NCBI GenBank assembly: GCA_029961685.1
Contig: JARWKL010000010.1
Span: 26,572,067 to 26,636,066, forward strand
Source: Aristolochia californica
Lineage: Eukaryota; Streptophyta; Magnoliopsida; Piperales; Aristolochiaceae
Reading direction: 5' to 3'
DNA: 64,000 nt
Under the pieces are notes generated by a model that searched no databases, was not told where the DNA came from, and saw only the letters and a program-made list of their open reading frames with translations. Positions 48,039 through 58,095 of this stretch are shown here, piece after piece. A program made the position numbers and the translations under genes. Every line of letters begins with the position of its first letter. Position 1 is the stretch's first letter.

Positions 48039-50820
48039 TCCAGAATCAATAATCTAGGATGGGGAAGGTGAAGTAGTTGAGACCATACGGGTTATAGTGG
48101 TAGGTACAATAGATGCAGAGGCCTTGGGAGATGCCATCATGGTCTTTATTTTCATAAGGAAGTCAAAATCGTCCTTAGAGATAGTCTTCTTGCCTTTAGT
48201 TTGCTTAGCTTTGGCCTCGTCTTTATCGCGACTACTGGTGGAGACTTGATTTGTTGTAACCTAGTCTAGCACACCATGAATTTTTTGACATGTTTCCACT
48301 ATGTGATTTATTTTTCCGCAAAGGGTAAACTTCAACCATCGCCAAGTCAGGAAGAATTTTGACCAGACTTGCCTCCTCTGCTACGACCATCTTTATTATT
48401 TTTACCTCGACCCCTATTCCCGGAACCTCCACCTCTATTTCTAGAGTGCATAGCTGGAGAAACATCAAAGTCTGTGGTGGAAGATGGGGTCATGATACAT
48501 ATCAATGTAGCTAAGAATTTGAGACTTAGCTACCTCCAAATAAGGCTTGATATTAGCAAGGAAAATAGTGATTGTTAATGCTTCTCTTTGTTTCTCTTGG
48601 ACCACAATATATGTAGAATAAGGTTGTGCAATCTTCCATTTTTGAGTAAGTCCTCAAAATCGAGCAAGATAATTATGTACATTGTTCCCATAGTTTAGTA
48701 TTATACATAATTTTAAGAACATCATATAATTTTTGCAAACTATTAATGTTGGAGTATAACCTGGCACAAGTATCCTATACTTGTTTTGCGGTCTCGAGAT
48801 GGACAACATTGTTGGCAACATTTTCTTCCATATTGTTAATCATCCAACTGAGAACCTATGTATCTTGTTTAAGCCTCTTCATGTACATGTTATATTCTTT
48901 ATCCAATGGAGGAGGAAGTTTACTTAAGAGACTCAGAAAATCATGAGTATGAGGAACCTTCTCACTGATTGAGACCAGTTTAAATAATTAGATAGTCCTT
49001 TTATAGGAACCGTAATGATTTTCAGCAAGTCACTTTTTTTCAGCCATTGTAGTATTTAGCTCATCAGCCATGTATGAGCTTTAAAAGATATTTAACTTTG
49101 AGCTCCTTGTGCAATATCATATATCAAGAGGAGATTAATATATTGCTGCTGTAATTGAGACCAGAAAACTAAAACAGCTACTGAACAACAGTCTTTTGTC
49201 ACCATAATATACTATCGTAAATAAGATATAAGAGCTATTGTAATAGATGTACAATAAAAGCAATATATGCTGTTGAATGCAAAGAAAGAAATAAAGCCAC
49301 AATTATTTCATATGGTTGCTACTAGGATAGATGTCTGAAATCCTGCACCAAAAAACTAGTGTTGGGCATGTGAGCTGTAACCCTGTAAACCAGAAATTTC
49401 ATCCTCCAACAAACAGTAATAGCAGTAGTAATACAAGTATGGAAAGCCTGGTAATAGTAACTTTAACAACAAGATTTGTTTCCCAATTGATCAGTCCATA
49501 TAGGAAAAGTTTCTTATCTAAATCCCAACAAAAACTTAGCTAGAATCCTTTCCAGATTTTGTAGAAACAAAGCAGGAAATGTTTCAAAAATAGATATTCC
49601 TAGATTAGCAGCACTTTCCAAAATTAGACTTCTCAAATATAAGAACTCCTTGAGATCAAAAGAGGCTTCAAAAAATTAATGAATCTCTATAAAATTGATC
49701 CGGAATTCTAGAGCTCACTTAGAGGTTCTTAGAATCCATCAAACAGCAATGCAAGAAATCAAATTTTAGCAATCTATCAACCAATATTACAGCAATTCCA
49801 CTCAGGTAAGTAATAAAGAAAGAAGTATCCAGTAGTGATAGATTAGTGTTATGATCCTAGGTTACGTACTTGGCTTTCCGCTACCAAATAGGCCAGTCTT
49901 TTGGTATGTATTGGCTAGGTGCTTAACATTTGGTATTAGAGCAGGAGCTACATCGTGAGTTCGACTCCCAGCGTGGGTGATCGCGTCGACCCAGATTTTG
50001 GTGACCATGAACAGTGGACATTGTCACTAGTGTTAAGCCGTTGTGGTCATCGGCTCGTAAAGGTGGGTGTGATGTTATGGTCCAGGGTTAAGTATTTGGC
50101 TTTCCGCTACCAAATAGGTCAGTCTTTTGGTATGTATTGTCTAAGTGCTTAACAATTAGACTACTGATTTCTAGAGATTAATATCATCAACAAACCACAA
50201 GTTTATAAGAAAAACAAGGTTATAGAAGGCATAGAAACGGGTTTATAAAACACCTCAAATGGATAACTTTCTTCCACCAAAAAACCAGCTTTCGAGGAGG
50301 AAAAACTTCAACTTTTTCTCATAAATCACATGAAAAAAAAATCATAAATTCTGGAAGAAGAAGATCTAGCATTAATATATATGAAACAACAAGAATCAAA
50401 CCTAGAAAAAAAAACTTAGTTTTTCCGAGTAATTCTAGCACCGACTGAAGAAGACGATTTCAGCTCTTTAAACTAAATGTTCCACCATGGAGTCTTGATA
50501 TAAGCTTCTCTAATACCATGTTGCTTTTAGCACTCCATTATCTCTTGTCTTAAGGGTCACATGTGATAGAGGAGAGGAAGGAGGAGAAAAGAAAGAAGAA
50601 GAATAAGCAAAAGAGAAGAAGAAGAAAAATAGGGGACGACTAGAGTGGAGGAGCAAGTAAAGGAGGAGGGGAGAGATTAGGGCTCGTTGGAATGACCTAA
50701 TCCTCCCCCTTAAGCCCTATTTGTAGTGGTCAAAAATACAAAAATTATAAGTATACCCTTCACCCTAAAAGATGGGGTTGCTACGTTAATGTCATTGATG
50801 CTTGACCATATCTTTTAACA
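48039..50820 (-). mobile_element. 5' part of a Copia element: LTR, leader, gag, protease start
   Basis: On the - strand an LTR (about 50820-50519; reverse-strand start TGTTAAAAG and end AAGCAACA) is followed by a tRNA-Met-type primer site (50518-50507, reverse TGGTATTAGAGA). Gag opens at ATG 49071 (MADELNTTMAEK). It contains VLSWMINNMEENVANNVV and a damaged zinc knuckle (CGKINHIVETC) near 48300. The protease motif IIDSG lies at 48047-48039, preceded by a stop where Trp is expected. The rest of pol is missing. A TRIM sits in the leader at 49847-50154. Confidence 0.75.
49847..50154 (+). mobile_element. Complete 308-bp TRIM/SMART-like element
   Basis: Two 82-bp LTRs (49847-49928 and 50073-50154) begin TGTTATG and end TGCTTAACA. 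The primer site TGGTATTAGAGC lies at 49931-49942, and the polypurine tract AAGGTGGGTGTGA precedes LTR 2. The flanks ATTAG (49842-49846) and ATTAG (50155-50159) are exact target duplications. The interior is 144 bp with no coding capacity. The last 38 bp of its LTR match the end of the larger TRIM LTRs at 25286-30924. Confidence 0.93.
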
Positions 50821-51290
50821 CATAACAAAGAGACTACTCACTTTTATGGGTAGCTCAAACACAAATCATCTCTTGGGTGAAGAATGAAAGATTTGACTCA
50901 AACTGGATGTTGGACACACTCTTATACATTTTAGGTAGTGGTCTAGGCATTGCTCTGAAGTATGAAAACACAATAAGATAAATTGAAGAAATACTAGAGG
51001 AAAATAACTTTAACCCGAAGAAGGTGACTATGCAATACTAGGCGAGATTATAATTGTAGAACTTAATAAATTTGACCAAGTATAACCTTTTTTGGGTGAC
51101 GACAATTTTTCAGAGTTAACTATGTAAAAGATACACAACTAAGCAAACAAAAACGCAAACTTGAAAGTAACATGGAACCAAGATATTGCATATCTTGAAT
51201 AATCACATCATGGAGTGATTAAGTTTGAACAAAACTCTTTGATTAGAAAAGAAAGTTGGTTAAAAAAGTTGGATTTTGGGAGAAAATGAA
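50821..51290. other. Stretch without an identified feature
   Basis: This AT-rich stretch lies beyond the 5' LTR of the - strand Copia. I see no open frame or repeat I can assign. Confidence 0.4.
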
Positions 51291-52330
51291 AATCAATTCA
51301 CATCCATTTATGGAGAGATAATAGGAGAGAAAATGGGGAAAAAAAAAGAGATTTTAGGCAAAACTGACCCTTGGTACTTCTAATATCGATATCTCCAAAA
51401 ATATAGCTTTGAAACACAAACAGTTTGTTGTTCAAGAAACAAAACTCAAAAAACATTAATTGATACCTAATTTGACATAAAAAAAGCATCATTCTTGAAT
51501 CTTTTATGACTTCTTAATTTTATTCATTCTATAGCTTGGCCCTTGCCAACTCCAATGCAAATATCTCCTTAATTATAGATCAAATTAACATTAAATTTTC
51601 TCCTTCGAAAACTAGACTTTATAACTTTTTTTCATAAAATATACTTCTTTTGAGAGAAATAATTTGATATACTTTGGACTCTTTAATGTGGTTGAACTTA
51701 ATACTCTTTCATCTTTGGCCAGCATTACCATTGACTCTTCCAAGATTAATATCTCCCTCTAGAAAACCCTAATTGAGAATTGGTTGGATAGGTAAAAAAT
51801 ATACTTACATATATTTCTTTTGATTTATAAATATCTATATAAAATATCATTCTTAATGGTATAAAAGGGATTGAAAGTTGAAACTTTTTGCTACTACTCG
51901 AACCTCTCTTGTAGGCTGACCTTTGCATCTTCAAATATCGATTTTTCTTTGTAGAAAACTCGGATTTCCAAAATTCTTGCTGCGTTAAAAATTAGACTCG
52001 AAGAGATTTCTAACAATATTTAATTTTCAATATTAAAAGTTCAGTATGGAGGTAAAAATTCTAAGAAAATAATGGGTATTGGGACAAAAAATAAAGAAAA
52101 AAGATAGAATATTGACCTAAACTACAAGAGATGATAGATTAGAAAACGATCACATTATCTCTATGGGTTGACCGAGTCAACTCACAAAACCCGCTCTAAT
52201 ACTTCTAAAAAGATAAATACTTCACTAACTTGTTGTTAATTTAGTACAATGAGCCTCTATTTATAATAAAGGAAAGTAGTAGAATCCAATTACAATTAAA
52301 TTACCTTTATCCCAGATACATCCAAAGTTA
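51291..52330 (-). mobile_element. Fragment of a second non-autonomous LTR element
   Basis: It matches in order the interior of the element at 13054-15515: ATCAATATCTCC-type phrases, GATATACTTTGG, and GGTTGACCGAGTCAACTCAC next to the primer site (reverse TATTAGAGCGGGTT near 52200). About 130 bp of the adjoining LTR (GAGCCTCTATTTATAATAAA) follow. The other LTR is absent. It is the same family and orientation, so the family has at least two copies here. Confidence 0.65.
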
Positions 52331-53099
52331 AACAAATGAACAACTGAACATAACTAGAAGACTAACATAACTAAAATACCTTTAACTGAGACTCTTCAAT
52401 GAGACTCCTATAAGACTCCATCATATTAATGTTGGCTATGTGAGACTTCTTATTGTGAGAGTCATGTAAGATTATTCCATATTTGCTTTTCAATACAAAC
52501 AAAACAAGTTTGTGTAGTACACTTGCAAGTAGGAGTATAAGTTCCTTTTTCAACAAATTATGAATTTGAAGAGAAATATATGTCTATGCTGAATTCATGT
52601 ACCTCATCAACAGCAAAAAAAAAAAAAAAAAAACAATAAAAGGACAAGCTTAATCCCAGAAAAATAATGGCCTAATAGATGATTGAAAGAAACCAAGTAA
52701 TTAAGAGGTTTGAAGGCACATGAAATACAATTCAATGGCTAGAATTATCAAACCCTAAATTAGGAAATCTCACAAACTAAAAAGAGACCCACAATGCTGG
52801 TTTTGGCATGGTTTAGAGCAACAAAAAAAATTAAATTTTTTTTTAGTAAGTTGAGACCCCATGTGCATGAAAGAAGAATACAGTCAAATGCTTTACTCAA
52901 ATCAATAAATACCTTGATAGATTAAGACAAAGGAAGGATGGAACAAAGAGTATTAAAACTTATCTTGACTAGAGAAGAGATTTCTCAATCACTTGTGTTG
53001 GCTGAAAAATACCACATTCAAGGTTGTATGGTTGAGATTATCTTCTTAGCTTTGCATGAAAATCTTGAGCATCTTTAGACCTTAAACCCCAGAATCTCT
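52331..53099. other. AT-rich stretch without a gene
   Basis: It contains a long A run near 52615-52634. No open frame with a recognisable domain is present. Confidence 0.4.
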
Positions 53100-53111
53100 A
53101 CTCCGATACCA

Positions 53112-53450
53112 TGTTAGATTCTGGGGTGTGATCCATTGTAAAGGCTAGTGGTAAGAGAAGAAGAAGAAGAAGAAGAAGAAGAAGAAGAAGAAGAAGCAGA
53201 AGAAGAAGAGAGAAAGAGGAAAAAAGAGTAGACGAATAGAAATGGAAGGAGAGAGAATTTGAACTTGAGGGAGAGAGAGTGTTTTCCCCTTTACGTTCTA
53301 ATTAGGTTTAGCTCCTCTCACCTTAATTTATATTGATAAGTCTTATTAAAATTATTACAGTGCCCATTGGCCATATGGGGAGAAAAATAACATAATATAA
53401 GCTTGATGACCAAATTACTTCACAGTCTCTCAACACTTACTATAAATAAA
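53112..53450 (-). repeat. Copia LTR fragment with primer-binding site
   Basis: On the - strand an LTR ends CAGAATCTAACA at 53112 and is followed at once by TGGTATCGGAGT (53111-53100), a tRNA-iMet-type primer site with one change. The upstream edge near 53450 is approximate. The LTR contains the GAA microsatellite. No coding sequence follows. Confidence 0.6.
53155..53213. repeat. (GAA)n microsatellite
   Basis: About 18 GAA units run from 53155 to 53213, interrupted once by GCAGAA near 53196. It lies inside the Copia LTR fragment. Confidence 0.95.
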
Positions 53451-53821
53451 ACACACCTGTGATAATCTACCTCAACTTACTATTGATATCAGCTACGGTT
53501 CGAGCAACATTTCTTTCTTTCACTTCCTTTTAATAGCTTTTTCAATCCATATGGAATTGGTCAGATGGCAGTAAGAAAGAATGCTTTAACAATTTCTTAT
53601 TAGCATAAAAGAATTGCCATCATAGCTGGCTCTACAATAAACATGTAGTCGAACATCAATTTTCGTTATTTCTCCATGGTGTGCACGCTTTAGGACTCGA
53701 ACACTTCCATGATTCTTCTGACCCAAAAACAAACGCTGCTCAAGCTATACAAAGGAATAGTTTCAACTCCACATTGTCCACAATGAACATCGACTGTTTG
53801 ATCCAGCTCAATCATTGAAGC
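53451..53821. other. 3' flank of laccase 1
   Basis: This is the region downstream of the laccase 1 stop codon on the - strand. I found no canonical AATAAA signal, so the polyadenylation site cannot be placed. Confidence 0.4.
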
Positions 53822-56422
53822 CTAACATCTGGGGAGGTCCGAAGGTGGGGGAGGTAGCTTCTGGTCAGGCAGCCTTCCGTCCAACACGACCCATGCCATC
53901 TTCAGACCCCAGCTTGTGTGGATTTCCAAGTGACAGTGCATGAACCAGACTCCTGTAAACCATGTCGTAACAATTTTTGCCTCATTATTGTCAAGGAAGA
54001 AGAATCCCAAGGTTGATTGGGGGATTGAACCATGACCACTTCGGCTAAACGCTTGTGGTAATATCACAATTACAGAGCGAAAAAATTGCAGATAATTAGT
54101 ATTTGGTTTCATATCAAGCATGTACTTACCAGGATTGTCTGCGAGGAAGCGAATGGCAACCCAACCGCCAGCAGGAACTCCAACCGTGTTTCTCTCAATA
54201 GGGTCGACCAGATTGAATTTGGAGGGATCGTTTTTGGAGTCGAAGTTTCCGAAGCCCTGCCCAACGACAAAGAAGTTGAATCCATGTAGATGGAGAGGGT
54301 GGCTCTCTGCAGCCACAATGCTCGTGTCTTGCATCACCAGTTCAACACTTGTATTGAACGAAAGCTCCACAAGCTTAGTGCCAGTGCTCACAAAGGTGCT
54401 GTTAGGAGGGGTACCCGTGTAATCAAATTTCAAAGGGGGGTTATCGGGGAAATCGGTAGTGTACACGCCTTTGGACTGACCAAAGATGTGTGCTTGGAGG
54501 AGAGCAGTAGTAGGTTGGATGAAGGAGACGTTGTTGATGGAAGCAGCAAGTTTGCCGCCATTGGGGCCTAAGCAGGTCTGGTTGGAGGGGCATGGGCGTG
54601 TTCCTAAACCCACAGTAAAGAAGAAGCGCTTCTCAACTGTTTGCGGTACTCTGGCGGGGAACTGAGAGTTGTCTAAACTACGTAGTTTCATAGCAAAGCT
54701 GGTGGCAAAGGCTGTGTCGTTAAGAGCCGGAAGTCTGGGCTTAAAGAGGGAGAGTTTCTTGATACCAAGTTTCATTATAGACAACGAATCGGGTTTCTGG
54801 TATTGAAGGATACCGGAGGTTGTAGAGTTGTCAAAGGTGGATGGACCTGATATATACGGCCTAGCGGACATTAGAAAGGTTGCGTTTGGGTAATACAGTT
54901 TAGTCTGGAGGAGGACGTTAGTGGTTTGACCCGGTGATAGCAGAATCGTATTAGTGTTGAATGGCTTCACGTAGACGGCATCAGCTTCGATGACAGTGAG
55001 AGTATGGTTGGCAATACTGAAGAAGAGTTCGTTGTTGAGTGCAGCATTGATGAAGCGGAGGAGGTAGAGCTTTCCAGGCTTCACAGTAAGTCTAAATGTA
55101 TCTGCACCCACCACCAACAGTTCAGTAACTTCTTCATCGGGCTTGTTGAAAAGCAGCAGGTGAAACAAAATTTCCAAGCTGGTTCGTGTCTATCACCTTT
55201 GGCCGAGCAATTGTATGAAGGTCCAGGCAATCCATTAATGGTATAAGCATCCGAAACGTTGGGCCCTCCGCCAGTCCGAACAGCTTCGTTCATAATCGCC
55301 TCAGTATCAGCATTAAACCATTCCCCTGAAAAGAAACGATTCCATATCAACAGTCTTGTACACCTCCTGGTCACTGGCCTTGATTACCAGATGTTTAAGA
55401 GAAAATTACTATGCTAAGGCCATTACCGAATATGATTGGCACCTCCTTGTATGGTTTCGTGAATGGATAAGGCACATTGCGCTTAGGGAGGATGATGATG
55501 GGGCCGTAGAGTGTAGAACGGAGCCATGAGATGTGTGCATGCCAGAAGAGTGTTCCTCTCTGCCCAACTACGGTGAAATTGTAGACATAGCTGTGACCGG
55601 CCTGGATGGGGCACTGGGTCACGTATGCAGGGCCGTCGGCCCATCCACTTCTCAGTTGCCGGATCCCATGCCTGTTTAGCCAACCACACCATAGTATATG
55701 TTAACGAATAGTCTCACATGGATTAGTGAGAACAAATATGTTGAGTTTATTAGTTAGAAAAGAAGTTTCCTCAGATGACTAGTCATTTTTGGATAGGCCT
55801 TGGATCCAACTTTACAGTATATAGACACCAAGATAGATGACATTGAACTCAAGTCTTTGTTGTTTAATAACATAATTCGATTTAACCATCTAACTACAAC
55901 AATATAGATTTGCCACTTTCTCATATAGAAAGATTTGAGACTAGCTCTATCAAACTTTTAGAAATAAAGATAACTATAAATCAATTATAAAACTTATAAT
56001 ACCAGATAGCATCATCATACATACCAGTGCAGAGTTATATTGTCCTGAACATGGTTCACCACCCTGATTACAAGCCTGTCACCTTCCCTAGCAACAATCT
56101 TCGGACCTGGAAACTGCCCATTTACTGTCACAATGCTCTTCGAGTGGCACAGTCGAGTCACATTTTGCAATTGTATCTGCAACAACCCCAAACAAAAATA
56201 GATAACCAGAAAATAAAAACAAAAAAAATGAGTGCAGCTAACAGATAGAATCAGATCGATCAATCCTCGTGGCAAGATCGTTACACTTACTTTAAACATA
56301 TAATGCCGGGTTATGCCCGCCTGCTCTGCTGTTGTAAGCTGAGGGACCAAGAAGAAGAAAGCACTATAAGCAAGTACCAGAACTCCAATGGGAACAGATT
56401 GCGATAAAACAGAAGAACCCAT
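53822..56422 (-). CDS. LAC17-like: Laccase 1 (LAC17-type multicopper oxidase), six exons
   Basis: It is a predicted secreted laccase that oxidises monolignols with reduction of O2 to water. Exons on the - strand are 56422-56291, 56176-56025, 55671-55427, 55325-55197, 55101-54130 and 53952-53822. All introns are GT-AG. The CDS is 1761 nt for 586 residues, the usual length. A signal peptide covers about residues 1-32. Copper ligands are HWHG (94-97), HAH (139-141), HPLHLHG (487-493) and HCHLEIH (549-555), with Leu560 at the type-1 axial position. Many N-glycosylation sequons are present (for example NVT and NHT). The wording of the domain 1 and C-terminal blocks resembles Arabidopsis LAC17 most. 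Intron 5 is stop-free in frame. No disabling change is seen. The symbol is by resemblance, not phylogeny. Confidence 0.95.
55032..55052 (-). promoter_or_regulatory. miR397-like pairing site in laccase 1 mRNA
   Basis: The + strand here reads TTGTTGAGTGCAGCATTGAT plus G. Plant miR397 differs from it at positions 2, 3 and 15. In the duplex this gives mismatches at 2 and 3 and a G:U pair at 15; positions 4-14 pair fully. It lies in the INAALN codons, the known miR397 target region of laccases. Mismatches at 2 and 3 may weaken cleavage. Confidence 0.65.
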
Positions 56423-56544
56423 TTTTGTTTCTCTCTTTCTGGTTTGGTTCTTTGAGGATGATGAAGACGATCGATAAACAACGGAAAATTATATTAGATA
56501 TGGCAATAGGGGCGGGTTGTGGGTTCATGAGCTGTGTTCTTATT

Positions 56545-56554
56545 GTTTATATAG
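56545..56554 (-). promoter_or_regulatory. TATA box of laccase 1
   Basis: The reverse strand reads CTATATAAAC, 123-132 bp upstream of the ATG. The tandem gene carries the same word at a comparable place. Confidence 0.6.
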
Positions 56555-56599
56555 TGATGTGAGAGAACGTGTTAGATAAATGGACGATGTCAGATGAAG

Positions 56600-57814
56600 A
56601 TGTAAGGCACCTTCCCTGTCTTACAGCATCACTAAAGAGTCGTCGCCTTGTTCGGTTGGCTCAGCTGAATCTAAGAGTATCCATAAGTTTTATTAAAATA
56701 TTTGCAACTGCCTCGCTAAATTACTAAAGTAAGCGATCGTTTTCTTTCTCTTACTTCTGCACTACCTCCCCTTCTTGGATAGAAGAAAAAACTGCAATAT
56801 TGTGAACATAAACGAAAACCCTTTTTTTTTTCCAGCAAATTCTGTTTACCATCATCCGAAGATGCCACATTTCCCTCATGGGTCTATCCTTGTTATTGAT
56901 TTCAATGTTCTTGGACCTGAGCTGTTGTTTCTTCCAAGTATTTTTGTTCTTGACGGAATAGGGTTCACTGATAAGTTAGCAGTCTTCATCAAACAGACCC
57001 TTAAGTCATTTTTGGGAATAATAATGGTTAAATTCTTTTTTTTTTTCTTTTCCATTGGGTTCCAAACAGACCCTTTAAGTAATTTCATAGTCTTTGATCG
57101 TTGTGTATTTCCAACGGATTGTTTTCTTGTTGATAGAGCAAGGCACTGGTCAAGAATCAGAAAATAGATCCTGGTTATGGTGTTAAATAAGCCCTTCACG
57201 TTTATCATTAATTTTGTTATTCTGGTTGTTTCTTCCCCGAATAAGGCTTAATTAATTACCTTCAAAATTCTAAATTATTAATTAATGTTTATATATCTAT
57301 GTAGTATTATCACCAATACTATCTGAATATCTGATCGATTAAAAACAATAGAAAGAAAATCAAGAAGAAGTAGCTGTTCAAATCCGCCAGCTCTCCCCCC
57401 CACGTCCTCTTTGACGAAGACTAAACTGTTTCAGAATGTTCTGGCTTGGATTCTTTACCAAGTGATCAAATCATATTATGCTTGTCTTTTTCATTACCAA
57501 CCTCTTCAGGTTTCTTCATAGGAATTCTCTTCCAACGAAGTCATTGGAGCTGTGGCTCCGTCAGAAAGAAAAAAACACTGTGCCCTGGTTTTATTGCTGA
57601 CTGCTGGTTGAGGAAGCTTCCGTTACGATTTTCTGATCCATTTTAGCAGAAATCAAGTATTGATTGACCGGAGTTGGATTTTTGAACACAAACTCGGATC
57701 CATTAATGAATTCAAACTCAAGCTGTCCCAGATGAATAGGATCTGTTATCCATCAAGACTCTGGAAAAATGGTTAAAAATGAATTATATAGATATGATTA
57801 CAATTTCTAACCAA
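56600..57814. other. Upstream region of laccase 1, no other gene
   Basis: Open frames at 56775-57167 and on the reverse strand are low-complexity and show no domain. The region probably holds the distal laccase 1 promoter. No convincing AC element (the lignin MYB site) was found by eye. Confidence 0.4.
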
Positions 57815-57887
57815 GGGGATGTAGCTCAAATGGTAGAGCGCTCGCTTTGCATGCGAGAGGCACGGGGTTCGATCCCCCGCATCTCCA
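57815..57887 (+). tRNA. tRNA-Ala(UGC): tRNA-Ala(UGC)
   Basis: The 73-nt cloverleaf has the acceptor stem GGGGATG pairing with CATCTCC and the discriminator A at 57887. It includes the G3:U70 pair that marks alanine tRNAs. The anticodon arm CTCGC-TTTGCAT-GCGAG gives anticodon TGC. The T arm contains GGTTCGATCCC, which is also the B box, and the D arm supplies the A box. No intron and no encoded CCA are seen. A TTTT tract about 42 nt downstream could end Pol III transcription. Confidence 0.95.
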
Positions 57888-58017
57888 CAATCGCTTAAAA
57901 TGATAGTGTCTGTGGTCTATTTAAAATATTTTATATAGGATGCAAATTATTTTTTTGAAGAAAAATCATATGAAACTGCTCTTCGAGTCCGAAAGAAAAA
58001 TCAAAACTATTTCAGCT

Positions 58018-58023
58018 TTTATT
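58018..58023 (-). terminator. Polyadenylation signal of laccase 2
   Basis: The reverse strand carries AATAAA within CCAAATAAAAGC, about 75 nt past the stop codon. Confidence 0.55.
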
Positions 58024-58095
58024 TGGAAGCAGGTTTAGATAAAGATAATGATACAACGCAGCAAATATTTGTGCTCTCTCAACATTTGGTCAAAA

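Noticed and set aside
53822..55177. Single 451-codon laccase frame taken as one exon
   Set aside because: It includes parts of introns 4 and 5. Splice signals at 55101/55102 and 54130/54129, and alignment with laccase 2, show the true exon borders.
54086..55246. + strand open frames opposite laccase 1, and similar ones opposite laccase 2
   Set aside because: They are antisense shadows of conserved coding sequence without domains.
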